From: Pelomonas nitida
GTDB lineage: Bacteria > Pseudomonadota > Gammaproteobacteria > Burkholderiales > Burkholderiaceae_C
Direction: 5' to 3'
Length of the DNA: 64,000 bases
NCBI RefSeq assembly: GCF_043555975.1
Contig: NZ_JBIGIA010000013.1
Coordinates: forward strand, 79,763-143,762
The notes below the pieces were generated by a model. That model was not told the DNA's origin and searched no databases. It was given only the letters and a program-made list of their open reading frames with translations. How positions within the stretch are numbered: position 1 is the first letter of the stretch; every line of letters begins with the position of its first letter. This document shows positions 42,263 through 49,878 of the stretch, in pieces. The position numbers and the translations under genes are program-made.

Positions 42263-42955
42263 TCACCGGGCGACGAAGACATAACCCTCGCCGCGCACGG
42301 TGTCTATCCAGTCGCGGCCCGGCGCGGCTTCGGCCAGCTTGCGGCGCAAGCGCGCCACCTGCACGTCCACCGTGCGGTCCAGCGGCCGGTAGCTGCCACT
42401 CTGCACCGCCTCGCTGAGCGCCTCGCGGCCCAGCGCCTGGCCGGCCGCGCGCGCCAGCGCGAGAAGCAGCTTGTATTCCACGCTGGTCAGCGGCACGGCG
42501 CTGCTGCCGGCCAGCACCTCGCGCTTCAGCAGGTCGATGGTCAGGCCGTCGAAGCGCAGTTGCGTACTGCCGTCCGCCCGCCCGGGAGCCTGGCGGCGCA
42601 GCAGCGCGCGCACGCGGGCCACCAGCTCGCGGGGCTCGAAGGGCTTGGGCAGGTAGTCGTCGGCGCCGATCTCCAGGCCCAGCACGCGGTCCAGCGGGTC
42701 GCCGCGTGCCGTCAGCATGATCAGCCCCAGCCCTTCGTGGGCGCCGCGCCAGCGCCGGCACAGATCGAAGCCGTTGGCGTCGGGCAGCATCACGTCGAGC
42801 AGCACGGCGTCGGGGCGCCAGTCGTCCAGCGCACGTTCGCCGTCGCCGCCGGTCAGCACGCCGCGCACCTCCCAGCCTTCGCGCACCAGCAGCTCGCCCA
42901 CCATGTCGGCCAGTTCGGCGTCGTCGTCGACGATGAGCACGCGGGGCTTGTTCAT
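42263..42955 (-). CDS. OmpR/RstA-type response regulator
   Basis: A 230-residue regulator. The receiver domain has acidic residues in VDDDAE, Asp54 in LLDVMLPDANG and the conserved Lys in PKPFEPREL. The C-terminal winged helix (VPLTSVEYKLLLALARAAGQALGREAL and RTVDVQVARLRRKL) binds DNA. It is followed by its kinase gene. The ATG at 42955 is the family start. Only 11 bp upstream begins the 271-bp inverted-repeat element, so the promoter must lie within or beyond that element. Confidence 0.95.
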   Translation of the reverse strand: MNKPRVLIVDDDAELADMVGELLVREGWEVRGVLTGGDGERALDDWRPDAVLLDVMLPDANGFDLCRRWRGAHEGLGLIMLTARGDPLDRVLGLEIGADDYLPKPFEPRELVARVRALLRRQAPGRADGSTQLRFDGLTIDLLKREVLAGSSAVPLTSVEYKLLLALARAAGQALGREALSEAVQSGSYRPLDRTVDVQVARLRRKLAEAAPGRDWIDTVRGEGYVFVAR

Positions 42956-42966
42956 GCGGCGCAGTT

Positions 42967-43237
42967 TAGGAGGCTGTCGGGCTTTGGGCCTGGAGCGCGC
43001 CGGGGCGAGTTGCGGGGCAAGGCAAGGCGCCGACGAGGCGTGGGATGTGCCCCCACAACGAGTCGGCAACGCCGAATTGCCCCGCAAATCGCCCCGGCCC
43101 CTGGGGTTGGGCCTGCAAGGGGGCTGATCCGTCGTTGCAAATGCTCGCTGGACATCGAGTCCAGCTCCGCTTTGCGCCTCGGCTGAGCCCCCTTGCAGGC
43201 CCAACGCGCTCCAGGCCCAAAGCCCGACAGCCTCCTA
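42967..43237. repeat. 271-bp nested inverted-repeat (MITE-like) element
   Basis: The ends form a perfect 33-bp inverted repeat: left arm 42967-42999 (begins TAGGAGGCTGTCGGG) and right arm 43205-43237 (its exact complement). Inside are two more long hairpins. Arm A pairs 42999-43020 with 43077-43098 (21 of 22) and contains GTGGG/CCCAC at its tip. Arm B pairs 43106-43125 with 43186-43205 (20 of 20) and contains GCTGGAC/GTCCAGC. Drawn out, this is a three-way junction with almost no unpaired bases at the junction. The outermost bases are TA on both sides, as after Tc1/IS630-type insertion, although the palindrome itself makes this ambiguous. No transposase or credible ORF lies inside. Confidence 0.85.
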
Positions 43238-43380
43238 GGGGCCGGTCTGGCACGGTGACCCGAACATTTCAAGGCTGTCGCATTTCGTCGCGCAGCGTGG
43301 CCAACCGGGCGGGGGCGCGGGCGTTCAATGACGGCAAGCGCTTGTTGACCGTCCCCCACCTTCCATTTCAGGAGTTCCCC

Positions 43381-43686
43381 ATGACCCAGTCCGCCTCCCT
43401 CCTCGCCCTCGCGGCGGCCGCCGCCCTGTTGATGACGGCCAGCCTGCCGGCCGAAGCCGGCCGCCTGCGCCAGACCAGCGTCACGGGCCCGCAGGGCAAG
43501 ACCGCCACCCGCACCGTGGCCCGCGACCATGGCGATGTGCAGTCCGGCGTCACCGGTCCGAACGGCAAGACGGCCAGCCGCGTCGTCGATCGTTCGCCCG
43601 GCCAGACGACGGCCACCGTCACCGGCCCGAATGGCCAGAGCGTGACGCGCACCTCGACCCGCAGCACGACGTCGCCGCAACCCTGA
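43381..43686 (+). CDS. Small exported protein with VTGPxG repeats
   Basis: A 101-residue protein with a signal peptide (1-27, ending AEAG) and a mature part built of three imperfect repeats of about 20 residues, each with the core VTGP(Q/N)G(K/Q) followed by T and Arg residues. I know of no function. The repeats suggest a short beta-repeat or extended, positively charged chain in the periplasm or at the surface. A GGAG ribosome site precedes the ATG. A second small exported protein follows 25 bp on, so they may be an operon. Confidence 0.7.
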   Translation: MTQSASLLALAAAAALLMTASLPAEAGRLRQTSVTGPQGKTATRTVARDHGDVQSGVTGPNGKTASRVVDRSPGQTTATVTGPNGQSVTRTSTRSTTSPQP

Positions 43687-43711
43687 GCACCGTCCATCCA
43701 AGGAGCCTGCC

Positions 43712-44047
43712 ATGAAGATGTCCACCCTGACCACGCTGTCGGTGCTGCTCGCCGGCCTGCTGGGCGCCGGCACCGCGCTGGCCGCGGACCGCGAAGCGGC
43801 CCAGGCCTGCCGGGCCGACTTCAAGAAGTTCTGCGATGGCGTGCGCCCCGGCGGTGGCCGTGGGGCCCAATGCCTGAAGCAGCACGAGGCCGAGCTCAGC
43901 GAGGGCTGCAAGACGGCCATGGCCGGCGCTGCACGCTGCGTTGAGAAGCTGCGCGAAGTCTGCGGCAGCGCCGGTGACGCCGAGGCGCGCAAGGCCTGCG
44001 CGAAGGCGCATGCCTCCGAGCTGGGCGGCTGCAAGGACGCGGGCTGA
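43712..44047 (+). CDS. Small exported cysteine-rich-repeat protein
   Basis: A 111-residue protein: signal peptide (1-25, ending ALAA), then two copies of a cysteine motif (CRADFKKFCDGV...CLKQHEAELSEGC and CVEKLREVCGS...CAKAHASELGGC). This resembles the Cys-rich repeat of Golgi glycoprotein GLG1 (PF00839), which also occurs singly in small bacterial periplasmic proteins. Eight cysteines could form four disulfides. It is followed after three bases by the hydroxylase gene on the same strand. Role unknown. Confidence 0.72.
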   Translation: MKMSTLTTLSVLLAGLLGAGTALAADREAAQACRADFKKFCDGVRPGGGRGAQCLKQHEAELSEGCKTAMAGAARCVEKLREVCGSAGDAEARKACAKAHASELGGCKDAG

Positions 44048-44050
44048 CCC

Positions 44051-44902
44051 ATGGCGGCCGCCCTGCCGATCGAGCAGCGCCCGTGGCTGCTGCTGCTGCT
44101 GGCCTTCGTGCTGGTGGTCGCCGTGCTGGAGGGGCTGGTGCGCAGCTTCTGGCTGCGCCAGGCCTACGACTGGCGGGCGTTCGCGACGTCGCTGGGCGAT
44201 GTGGTCGGGCGGCGGGCGGTCGATGCGCTGGGCCTCTCGGTCGCGCTGCCGGTGCTGGCCTTCGTGCACCGGCATCGCCTGACCGAGCTGCCGCTGAGCA
44301 CGCCGCAGGCTTTCGCGCTGCTCTTCGTGGGGCAGGAGTTCTGCTACTACTGGTACCACCGCTGCGCGCACCGCAGCGCATGGTTCTGGGCGTCGCACTG
44401 CGTGCACCACTCGCCGCGCGAGCTGACGCTGGCGGCGGCGCTGCGCCTGGGCTGGACCGGCAAGCTGACCGGCACGACGCTGTTCTTCGCGCCGCTCGTG
44501 TGGCTGGGCTTTCCCGTCAACGCCGTGCTCGCGACGTTGGCGCTGAACCTGCTGTATCAGTTCTGGCTGCACGCGCCCTGGCTGCCGCGCCTCGGGCCGC
44601 TGGAATGGGTGCTGAACACGCCCGCGCATCACAGCGTGCATCACGCCTCCAATGCCGAATACCTGGACTGCAACTACGGCGGCGTGCTGATCGTGTTCGA
44701 CCGGTGGTTCGGCACCTTTGTCGAGCGACGTGACGACGTGCCCATCCGCTACGGCCTGACCGAAGCGCTGGACACCTACAACCCACTGCGCATCAACGCC
44801 CATGGCTGGCGCCAGCTCGGTCGCCGGCTGCGCGCCGCCCGGGGGCTGCGTGGCTGGCTGGTCGCCTTGTTCGGCCCGCCCGGCGAGCCGGCGGGCGGCT
44901 GA
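44051..44902 (+). CDS. Sterol desaturase / fatty acid hydroxylase superfamily membrane protein
   Basis: A 283-residue membrane protein with four to five hydrophobic segments and the di-iron histidine boxes HRCAH, HCVHHS and HHSVHH. These mark the fatty-acid-hydroxylase superfamily, whose members hydroxylate or desaturate lipids with oxygen. The bacterial substrate is not known; hopanoid, ornithine-lipid or carotenoid modification are possibilities, and an ornithine-lipid gene (olsB) occurs elsewhere in the window. It starts three bases after the Cys-rich gene and converges with the transporter gene. Confidence 0.88.
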   Translation: MAAALPIEQRPWLLLLLAFVLVVAVLEGLVRSFWLRQAYDWRAFATSLGDVVGRRAVDALGLSVALPVLAFVHRHRLTELPLSTPQAFALLFVGQEFCYYWYHRCAHRSAWFWASHCVHHSPRELTLAAALRLGWTGKLTGTTLFFAPLVWLGFPVNAVLATLALNLLYQFWLHAPWLPRLGPLEWVLNTPAHHSVHHASNAEYLDCNYGGVLIVFDRWFGTFVERRDDVPIRYGLTEALDTYNPLRINAHGWRQLGRRLRAARGLRGWLVALFGPPGEPAGG

Positions 44903-44906
44903 GCGC

Positions 44907-46010
44907 TCAGCGGCTCGTCAGGTAGCGCTTGCGGCGGAAGATGAACCACAGGCCGCAGGCCACGGCCAGCATCAGCAGCGCCGCGTCCCAGAAACCGCCA
45001 CCGTTGTGGATCAGCGGCATCACGTCGAAGTTCATGCCGAAGATGCCGGTGATGAGGTTCAGCGGCAGGAAGATGGCCGTCAGCACGGTCAGCGTGCGCA
45101 TGATGCTGTTGGTGCGGTGGCCCAGCGCGCTGAAGTGCATCTGCACGGCGGACTCGGCCGACGACTCCAGCCGCCGCACATGCGTCAGCACGCGCTCCAC
45201 ATGCTCCAGCACGTCACGCGAGCGCACGCGCAGCAGCTCGCGTTCGCGCGTGACCTGCGGGTCGCCGTCCGCCGGCCACTCGTCCAGCGCGTCGATCCAC
45301 TCCTGGATGGCACTGCGCTGGTCCTCGCAGGTGTCTTCCAGCCGGTGCAGCGCGTCGCGGCTTTCCAGCAGCAGCGGCCAGTCGGCGAACTCGCTGTTTT
45401 GGTCCAGCAGCACACGCTGCAGCGTGCCGAGCTGGCGCGTCAACAGGCGGCGCAGCTCCAGGTAGCTGTCCACCATGTGGTTGACCATGCGCAGCATCAG
45501 GTCGGCCGGGCTGGCCGGCAGCCGGGCGCTGCCGCGTGCCGGGGCCTTCTCGCGGCCTTCGATCAGCCGATCGAGCTTGTGTGCGAAGAACTCGCGCACC
45601 TGGCAGTCGGTGGGGTGCACGGTGATCAGCACGCGGTCGAACACCGCAAAGCCCACCGGGCTGGTGTCGATGGCGCGCAGCGCCCGCTGCGCCGAGGCCA
45701 GCGTGCCGTGCTCGTCGTCGACGAACAGGTCCTGGCTGCCCGGCGCGGCGGCCAGGCGCCGGAACACCAGCATGTCGTACCAGGACGTGTAGTCGAAGTG
45801 CGAGGGCAGCTGGTTGTTGATCAGGTCCGAGATGTGCAGGTCGACGATGTTGCCGCAGCCCCAGCGCGCCAGCGTCTGCTGCAGCGCCGGCTCGCCGACC
45901 TCGAACACGCGCCGGCCGTAACCCACCCACAGGAAGCCGCGCGCGGGCAGGGCCTCGGGCAGTTCCGACAGCTCGCGAAAGCTGTCCGGCTCGATGTGGA
46001 AGATCCGCAC
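44907..46010 (-). CDS. CorA/ZntB-type divalent cation transporter
   Basis: A 367-residue inner-membrane protein. A long helical cytoplasmic domain (to about 300) leads to two C-terminal membrane helices, with the selectivity motif GMNFDVMP between them (in TGIFGMNFD). The tail FRRKRYLTSR is basic. CorA-like proteins take up Mg2+, Co2+ or Ni2+ and ZntB exports or imports zinc; the motif alone does not separate them. It lies four bases after hemB on the same strand, probably one transcript, so metal supply for the metal-dependent HemB is a conceivable link. Confidence 0.88.
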   Translation of the reverse strand: MRIFHIEPDSFRELSELPEALPARGFLWVGYGRRVFEVGEPALQQTLARWGCGNIVDLHISDLINNQLPSHFDYTSWYDMLVFRRLAAAPGSQDLFVDDEHGTLASAQRALRAIDTSPVGFAVFDRVLITVHPTDCQVREFFAHKLDRLIEGREKAPARGSARLPASPADLMLRMVNHMVDSYLELRRLLTRQLGTLQRVLLDQNSEFADWPLLLESRDALHRLEDTCEDQRSAIQEWIDALDEWPADGDPQVTRERELLRVRSRDVLEHVERVLTHVRRLESSAESAVQMHFSALGHRTNSIMRTLTVLTAIFLPLNLITGIFGMNFDVMPLIHNGGGFWDAALLMLAVACGLWFIFRRKRYLTSR

Positions 46011-46014
46011 GGGA

Positions 46015-47031
46015 TCAGGCCTTCTTCAGCAGCCGCGCGGCGTCCAGCGCGAAATAGGTCAGCACGCCGTCGGCGCCGGCGCGCTTGAACGCCAGCAGCG
46101 ACTCCATCATGACGGCATCGTGATCCAGCCAGCCGTTCATGGCGGCGGCCTTCAGCATCGCGTACTCGCCGCTGACCTGGTAGGCGAAGGTCGGCACGCC
46201 GAACTCGTCCTTCACGCGGCGCACGACGTCCAGGTAAGGCATGCCGGGCTTGACCATCACCATGTCCGCACCCTCGGCCAGGTCGGTCGCCACTTCCCGA
46301 AGCGCCTCGTCGCTGTTGCCGGGGTCGACGTAATAGGTGTTCTTGTCGGCCTTGCCCAGCGCGCTCTTGGAGCCGACCGCGTCGCGGAACGGGCCGTAGA
46401 AGCCGCTGGCGTACTTCACGCTGTAGGCCATGATGCGGGTGTGGATGTGCCCGGCGCGCTCGAGAGCCTGGCGGATGGTGCCGATGCGGCCGTCCATCAT
46501 GTCGCTGGGCCCCACCATGTCGGTGCCGGCGTCCGCCTGCGTCATCGCCTGGCGCACCAGCAGCTCGACGGTGGCGTCGTTCATCAGGTAGCCGCTCTCG
46601 TCGGGCAGGCCGTCCTGCCCGTGGCTGGTGTAGGGGTCCAGCGCCACGTCGGTTAGCACGCCCAGCTGCGGGAAGCGCGACTTCAGCGCCCGCACGGCCC
46701 GTGGAATCAGGCCGTTGGGGTTGAACGCTTCCGAGCCGTCCACGGTCTTCAGGTGGGGCTCGATGGCGGGGAACAGCGCGATGACCGGGATGCCAAGCTG
46801 GACGGCCTCGTCGGCAGTGCGCAGCAGCAGGTCCAGGCTCATGCGGGAGACGCCCGGCATCGACGCGATGGGGGTGGCCAGGTTCTCGCCCTCGTGCACG
46901 AACACCGGCAGGATCAGGTCGCTGGCTGACAGCGAATGCTCGCGCACGAGGGCGCGGGTGAAGGCATCGCGGCGCAGGCGGCGGGGGCGAGCGGCAGGGA
47001 AAGCGGCGGGAGTCAGGAGCGAGCGGGCCAA
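46015..47031 (-). CDS. hemB: Delta-aminolevulinic acid dehydratase (porphobilinogen synthase)
   Basis: A 338-residue enzyme that condenses two 5-aminolevulinates to porphobilinogen in heme synthesis. The two active-site lysines are in MAYSVKYASGFYGPF and MVKPGMPYLDV. The metal loop reads DVALDPYTSHGQDG, with Asp instead of the cysteines of zinc enzymes, so this is the magnesium/aspartate-rich type. I start at TTG 47031, where GAGGA sits seven bases upstream and the family N-terminus (...AARPRRLRRD) is reached soon; ATGs at 47085 and 47112 give an odd leader. A CorA-type transporter follows. hemJ lies on the other side, divergent. Confidence 0.95.
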   Translation of the reverse strand: MARSLLTPAAFPAARPRRLRRDAFTRALVREHSLSASDLILPVFVHEGENLATPIASMPGVSRMSLDLLLRTADEAVQLGIPVIALFPAIEPHLKTVDGSEAFNPNGLIPRAVRALKSRFPQLGVLTDVALDPYTSHGQDGLPDESGYLMNDATVELLVRQAMTQADAGTDMVGPSDMMDGRIGTIRQALERAGHIHTRIMAYSVKYASGFYGPFRDAVGSKSALGKADKNTYYVDPGNSDEALREVATDLAEGADMVMVKPGMPYLDVVRRVKDEFGVPTFAYQVSGEYAMLKAAAMNGWLDHDAVMMESLLAFKRAGADGVLTYFALDAARLLKKA

Positions 47032-47102
47032 GGTGGAGTCCTCAAACTGCAGGGGCAGCGGCCCGGCGCGTGATGGACAACACATCCCGACATCACTTAT
47101 TC

Positions 47103-47131
47103 GTGACGTCACCGCTCAAGCGCGCTAAACT
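47103..47131 (+). promoter_or_regulatory. Putative promoter with GTGACGTCAC palindrome, hemB-hemJ gap
   Basis: A -35-like GTGACG (47103-47108) and a -10-like TAAACT (47126-47131) are 17 bp apart, each matching four of six consensus bases. The perfect palindrome GTGACGTCAC (47103-47112) overlaps the -35 and may be an operator. It would start the structured transcript that follows. Confidence 0.5.
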
Positions 47132-47137
47132 AGTCTG

Positions 47138-47249
47138 CGAATGATAGCCGCAAGGTTGTTGTTCCCTGCTTTTCCTCCCTGAGCAGGAGCCTTAGCGTGA
47201 TGACAGCGATAAGGCTTTGCGGCCCCGGCTTTTTAGCCGGGGCTTTTTT
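47138..47249 (+). ncRNA. Candidate structured small RNA or leader RNA upstream of hemJ
   Basis: About 112 nt from the putative start to the end of a T-run. GCCGCAA (47147-47153) pairs with TTGCGGC (47217-47223), enclosing two hairpins: CCTGCT/AGCAGG (47165-47187) and GCCTTA/TAAGGC (47189-47215). A strong terminator, GCCCCGGCT-TTTT-AGCCGGGGC plus six T (47222-47249), overlaps the closing stem by two bases, so the two structures compete. This is the shape of a riboswitch/attenuator or a free-standing sRNA. It matches no family I can name. A GGAG followed by GTG-ATG at 47197-47202 could also mark a leader peptide. Confidence 0.5.
47222..47249 (+). terminator. Rho-independent terminator in the hemB-hemJ gap
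   Basis: Nine base pairs (GCCCCGGCT with AGCCGGGGC) around a TTTT loop, followed by TTTTTTC. It reads only on the + strand, about 115 bp before hemJ. Confidence 0.9.
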
Positions 47250-47362
47250 CTTTCTGGGCTGCCGCGAGCAAGTCGGCGTGGCCTCATCCCATCGGCAAGT
47301 CCGCCCGCTGGCGCAGCCGGCCTTGACTTGGGCCAGTCTGCTCGCTGCCCATAATGGCCGCC

Positions 47363-47791
47363 ATGCTCTGGGTCAAAGCCTTTCACATCGTCTTCGTCGC
47401 CGCCTGGTTCGCCGGCCTGTTCTACCTGCCGCGGATCTTCGTGAATCTGGCCACGGTGCCGGCCGACAGCCATGCCGAGCGTGAGCGCCTGCTGCTGATG
47501 GCGCATCGCCTTCATCGCTTCAGCAGCATCCTGATGGGCGTGGCGCTGCTGCTGGGCCTGTGGGCGCTGTTCGGCTGGGGCGCCAGCCGCTTCGCCGGCA
47601 GCTACTGGCTGCACGTCAAGATGCTGCTGGTGGTGGCCGTGATCGGTTATCACCACATGAACCGCCGACTGCTGCGCAGCTTCGAGGAGCTGGCCAACCG
47701 TCGCAGCCATCGCTGGTTCCGCGTCTACAACGAGGTGTCGGTGCTGCTGTTCGCAGCCATCGTCGTGCTGGTGACGGTCAAGCCCTTCTGA
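47363..47791 (+). CDS. hemJ: Protoporphyrinogen IX oxidase HemJ
   Basis: A 142-residue membrane protein with four helices. It opens MLWVKAFHIVFVAAWFAGLFYLPR, with the conserved heme-ligand His in KAFHI, and contains LHVKMLLVVAVIGYHH with the conserved Lys; both are needed in characterised HemJ. It oxidises protoporphyrinogen IX to protoporphyrin IX. Such genes were once labelled CopD-like. An ATG nine bases upstream (47354) is an alternative start. The gene is divergent from hemB, and a structured RNA with a terminator lies in the gap. The VanZ gene follows within three bases. Confidence 0.92.
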   Translation: MLWVKAFHIVFVAAWFAGLFYLPRIFVNLATVPADSHAERERLLLMAHRLHRFSSILMGVALLLGLWALFGWGASRFAGSYWLHVKMLLVVAVIGYHHMNRRLLRSFEELANRRSHRWFRVYNEVSVLLFAAIVVLVTVKPF

Positions 47792-47793
47792 CC

Positions 47794-48894
47794 GTGCGCC
47801 ACCGGCAGAGTTCCGCCACGTGGCTGCTGCTGGCCCATATCGGGCTCATCAGCTACGCCAGCCTGTACCCGTTCTGGCCGTGGCGCTGGCCGCCCGGCAT
47901 GGACATGCCGTGGCTGTTCGGCCTGCGCTGGCCGCCGCAGTTCTATGCCTACGACCTGGAGGCCAACCTGATTGGCTACATCCCGCTGGGCCTGCTGGGC
48001 TTTGCGGCGGGGATGCGCTCGGGCTGGGGGCTGCGGGCCTCGCTGCTGTTCGGCTTGCTCCCCGGGCCGGTGGTGTCGTTCCTGATGGAGACGATGCAGT
48101 TCTTCCTGCCGGGGCGGGTGCCGTCGCTGTCGGACTGGGCATTGAACTCGGCCGGCAGCACGCTGGGCGTGCTGGCGGGTGTGCTGCTCAACGCCGTGGG
48201 CGGGCTGCGGCGCTGGGAGGACTTGCGTGACCACTGGTTCGGCGCCAGCAGCGCGCCAGCGCTGGCCCTGCTGGCGCTGTGGCCGTTGGCGCTGCTGTAT
48301 CCGACGCCTTTGCCCTTCGGTCTCGGGCAATGGCTGCCCTGGTGGCGGGAGACGCTGCTGGACAGTCTCGAAGGTACGCCGTGGGCCTTGAATTGGGGGG
48401 AGTCGGTCGTCGTGGAGCGCGAGTTGCCGCCTGGGTTGCAGGCGCTGGCCATCGGGCTGGGGCTGGTCGCGCCTGTGCTGCTGATGGTGGTCGTGGCTCG
48501 GCCTGGCCCGCGCCGCCTGGTGTTGGCTGCCGGCGCGGTGTTCCTCGGCCTGGCCGGCACGGCGACGGCGACGGCGATGGCATTCGGGCCCGAGCACGCC
48601 TGGGCCTGGCTCAGCGAGGCCACGCGGCCGGGCGTGGGGCTGGGCATCGTGCTGTCGTTGCTGGCCTGCCTGCTGCCGTCCCGCGTGGCGGCAGCGTTGG
48701 GGCTGTTCGCGTTGTGCGCGCTGGTGGGCTTGATCAGTGTTGCGCCCAGCGACCCTTACCTGACCTTGAATCTGCAGGCCTGGGAGCATGGCCGCTTCGT
48801 CAACCTCTATGGTCTGACGCGCTGGGCGGCCTGGACGTGGCCGTTCGCGGCGCTCGTCTGGCTCGCGGCGCGGCTGGTCCAGAAATCGCGCTGA
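47794..48894 (+). CDS. VanZ family membrane protein
   Basis: A 366-residue polytopic protein. The first half is a VanZ-like domain: YASLYPFWPWRWPP, YDLEANLIGYIPLGLLGF, and FLMETMQFFLPGRVPSLSDWALNSAGSTLG with the usual Glu-Gln and Asp-Asn signature. The second half adds five or so further membrane helices. VanZ confers low-level teicoplanin resistance in enterococci, but most members are of unknown role. It starts with GTG two bases after the hemJ stop, so it is coupled to hemJ. The next gene is 16 bp on. Confidence 0.8.
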   Translation: MRHRQSSATWLLLAHIGLISYASLYPFWPWRWPPGMDMPWLFGLRWPPQFYAYDLEANLIGYIPLGLLGFAAGMRSGWGLRASLLFGLLPGPVVSFLMETMQFFLPGRVPSLSDWALNSAGSTLGVLAGVLLNAVGGLRRWEDLRDHWFGASSAPALALLALWPLALLYPTPLPFGLGQWLPWWRETLLDSLEGTPWALNWGESVVVERELPPGLQALAIGLGLVAPVLLMVVVARPGPRRLVLAAGAVFLGLAGTATATAMAFGPEHAWAWLSEATRPGVGLGIVLSLLACLLPSRVAAALGLFALCALVGLISVAPSDPYLTLNLQAWEHGRFVNLYGLTRWAAWTWPFAALVWLAARLVQKSR

Positions 48895-48910
48895 GCGAGA
48901 ATCCGGGGCG

Positions 48911-49237
48911 ATGAGCTACTACCAGCGCCACCTCTTCTTCTGCCTGAACCAGCGCGCCAACGGCGAGTCCAGTTGCGGCGACCACGATGCCCAGGGGGCT
49001 TTCGACCACTGCAAGGCCCGCGTGAAGCAGCTGGGCCTGGCGGGCAAGGGCGGCGTGCGCGTCAACAAGGCTGGCTGCCTGGACCGCTGTGCGGGCGGCC
49101 CCGTTGCCGTCGTCTACCCGGAGGCCGTCTGGTACTCGTGGGTGGATCAGAGCGACATCGACGAGATCGTCGAAAGCCATCTGCGCGACGGCAAGGTTGT
49201 CGAGCGCCTCGTGCTGCCGGACAGCGTCGGCCGATGA
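48911..49237 (+). CDS. Thioredoxin-like [2Fe-2S] ferredoxin
   Basis: A 108-residue protein with the thioredoxin-like ferredoxin fold. Candidate cluster ligands are Cys11 (HLFFC), Cys22 (SSCGD), Cys56 and Cys60 (GCLDRC), the spacing of the NuoE/Shethna-type family. GGVRVNKAGCLDRCAGGPVAVVYPE is the diagnostic stretch. It is a small electron carrier of uncertain partner. Its stop overlaps the start of the hydrolase gene (ATGA), a pairing seen in many betaproteobacteria. Confidence 0.9.
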   Translation: MSYYQRHLFFCLNQRANGESSCGDHDAQGAFDHCKARVKQLGLAGKGGVRVNKAGCLDRCAGGPVAVVYPEAVWYSWVDQSDIDEIVESHLRDGKVVERLVLPDSVGR

Positions 49238-49857
49238 ACGCGCAGACGGAAAAGCGCCTCGTCGCCGGCCCGGCCGGGCAGATCGAGGTCGCCATCGACC
49301 TGCCCGCTGGCGGCGCCACGCCGGTGGGCACCGCACTCATCTGCCACCCCAACCCGACGCAGGGCGGCACGATGGACAACAAGGTCGTGCAGACGCTGGC
49401 CCGCGCCTTCATCCAGCTCGGCTGGCGTGCGGTGCGCTTCAACTTCCGCGGCATCGGCAAGTCCGAGGGCGGCTGGGACGAAGGCCGCGGTGAGGTGGAC
49501 GACGCGCTGGCCGTGCTGGCCGCCGTGCACACGCCGGGCGAGGCCTTCGTGCTGGCCGGCTTTTCCTTCGGCGGCTATGTGGCCTCGCGTGTCGCCCAGC
49601 GCGTCCAGACGCCGGCCCAGCGCCTCGTGCTCGTCGGCCCCGCCACCAGCCGCTTTGATACCGCCCCCGTGCCGGCCGACACCGTGGTCATCCACGGCGA
49701 GGTCGACGACGTTGTGCCACTCTCGTCCGTGCTCGACTGGGCGCGGCCGCAGAGCCTGCCGGTCACCGTCGTCCCCGGCGTGGGCCATTTCTTCCATGGG
49801 CAGCTGCCGCTGCTCAAGTCTCTTGTGGTGCGCGCGTTCGACCCCACCAAGGTCTGA
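49234..49857 (+). CDS. Alpha/beta hydrolase
   Basis: A 207-residue cytoplasmic protein of the small dienelactone-hydrolase-like group. The segments ICHPNPTQGGTMDNKVVQTL, VRFNFRGIGKSEG, nucleophile elbow AGFSFGGYVA (Ser), acid region HGEVDDVVP (Asp) and catalytic His in GVGHFFHG give a complete triad. Substrate unknown. It overlaps the ferredoxin gene by ATGA and precedes the D-Ala-D-Ala carboxypeptidase gene by 21 bp, within what looks like one operon. Confidence 0.88.
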   Translation: MNAQTEKRLVAGPAGQIEVAIDLPAGGATPVGTALICHPNPTQGGTMDNKVVQTLARAFIQLGWRAVRFNFRGIGKSEGGWDEGRGEVDDALAVLAAVHTPGEAFVLAGFSFGGYVASRVAQRVQTPAQRLVLVGPATSRFDTAPVPADTVVIHGEVDDVVPLSSVLDWARPQSLPVTVVPGVGHFFHGQLPLLKSLVVRAFDPTKV

Positions 49858-49878
49858 TCGCCGCCCTGAACCGATCCG

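Noticed and set aside
47323..47355. Second promoter for hemJ (TTGACT ... CATAAT)
   Set aside because: The spacer is 21 bp, too long for a normal sigma-70 promoter.
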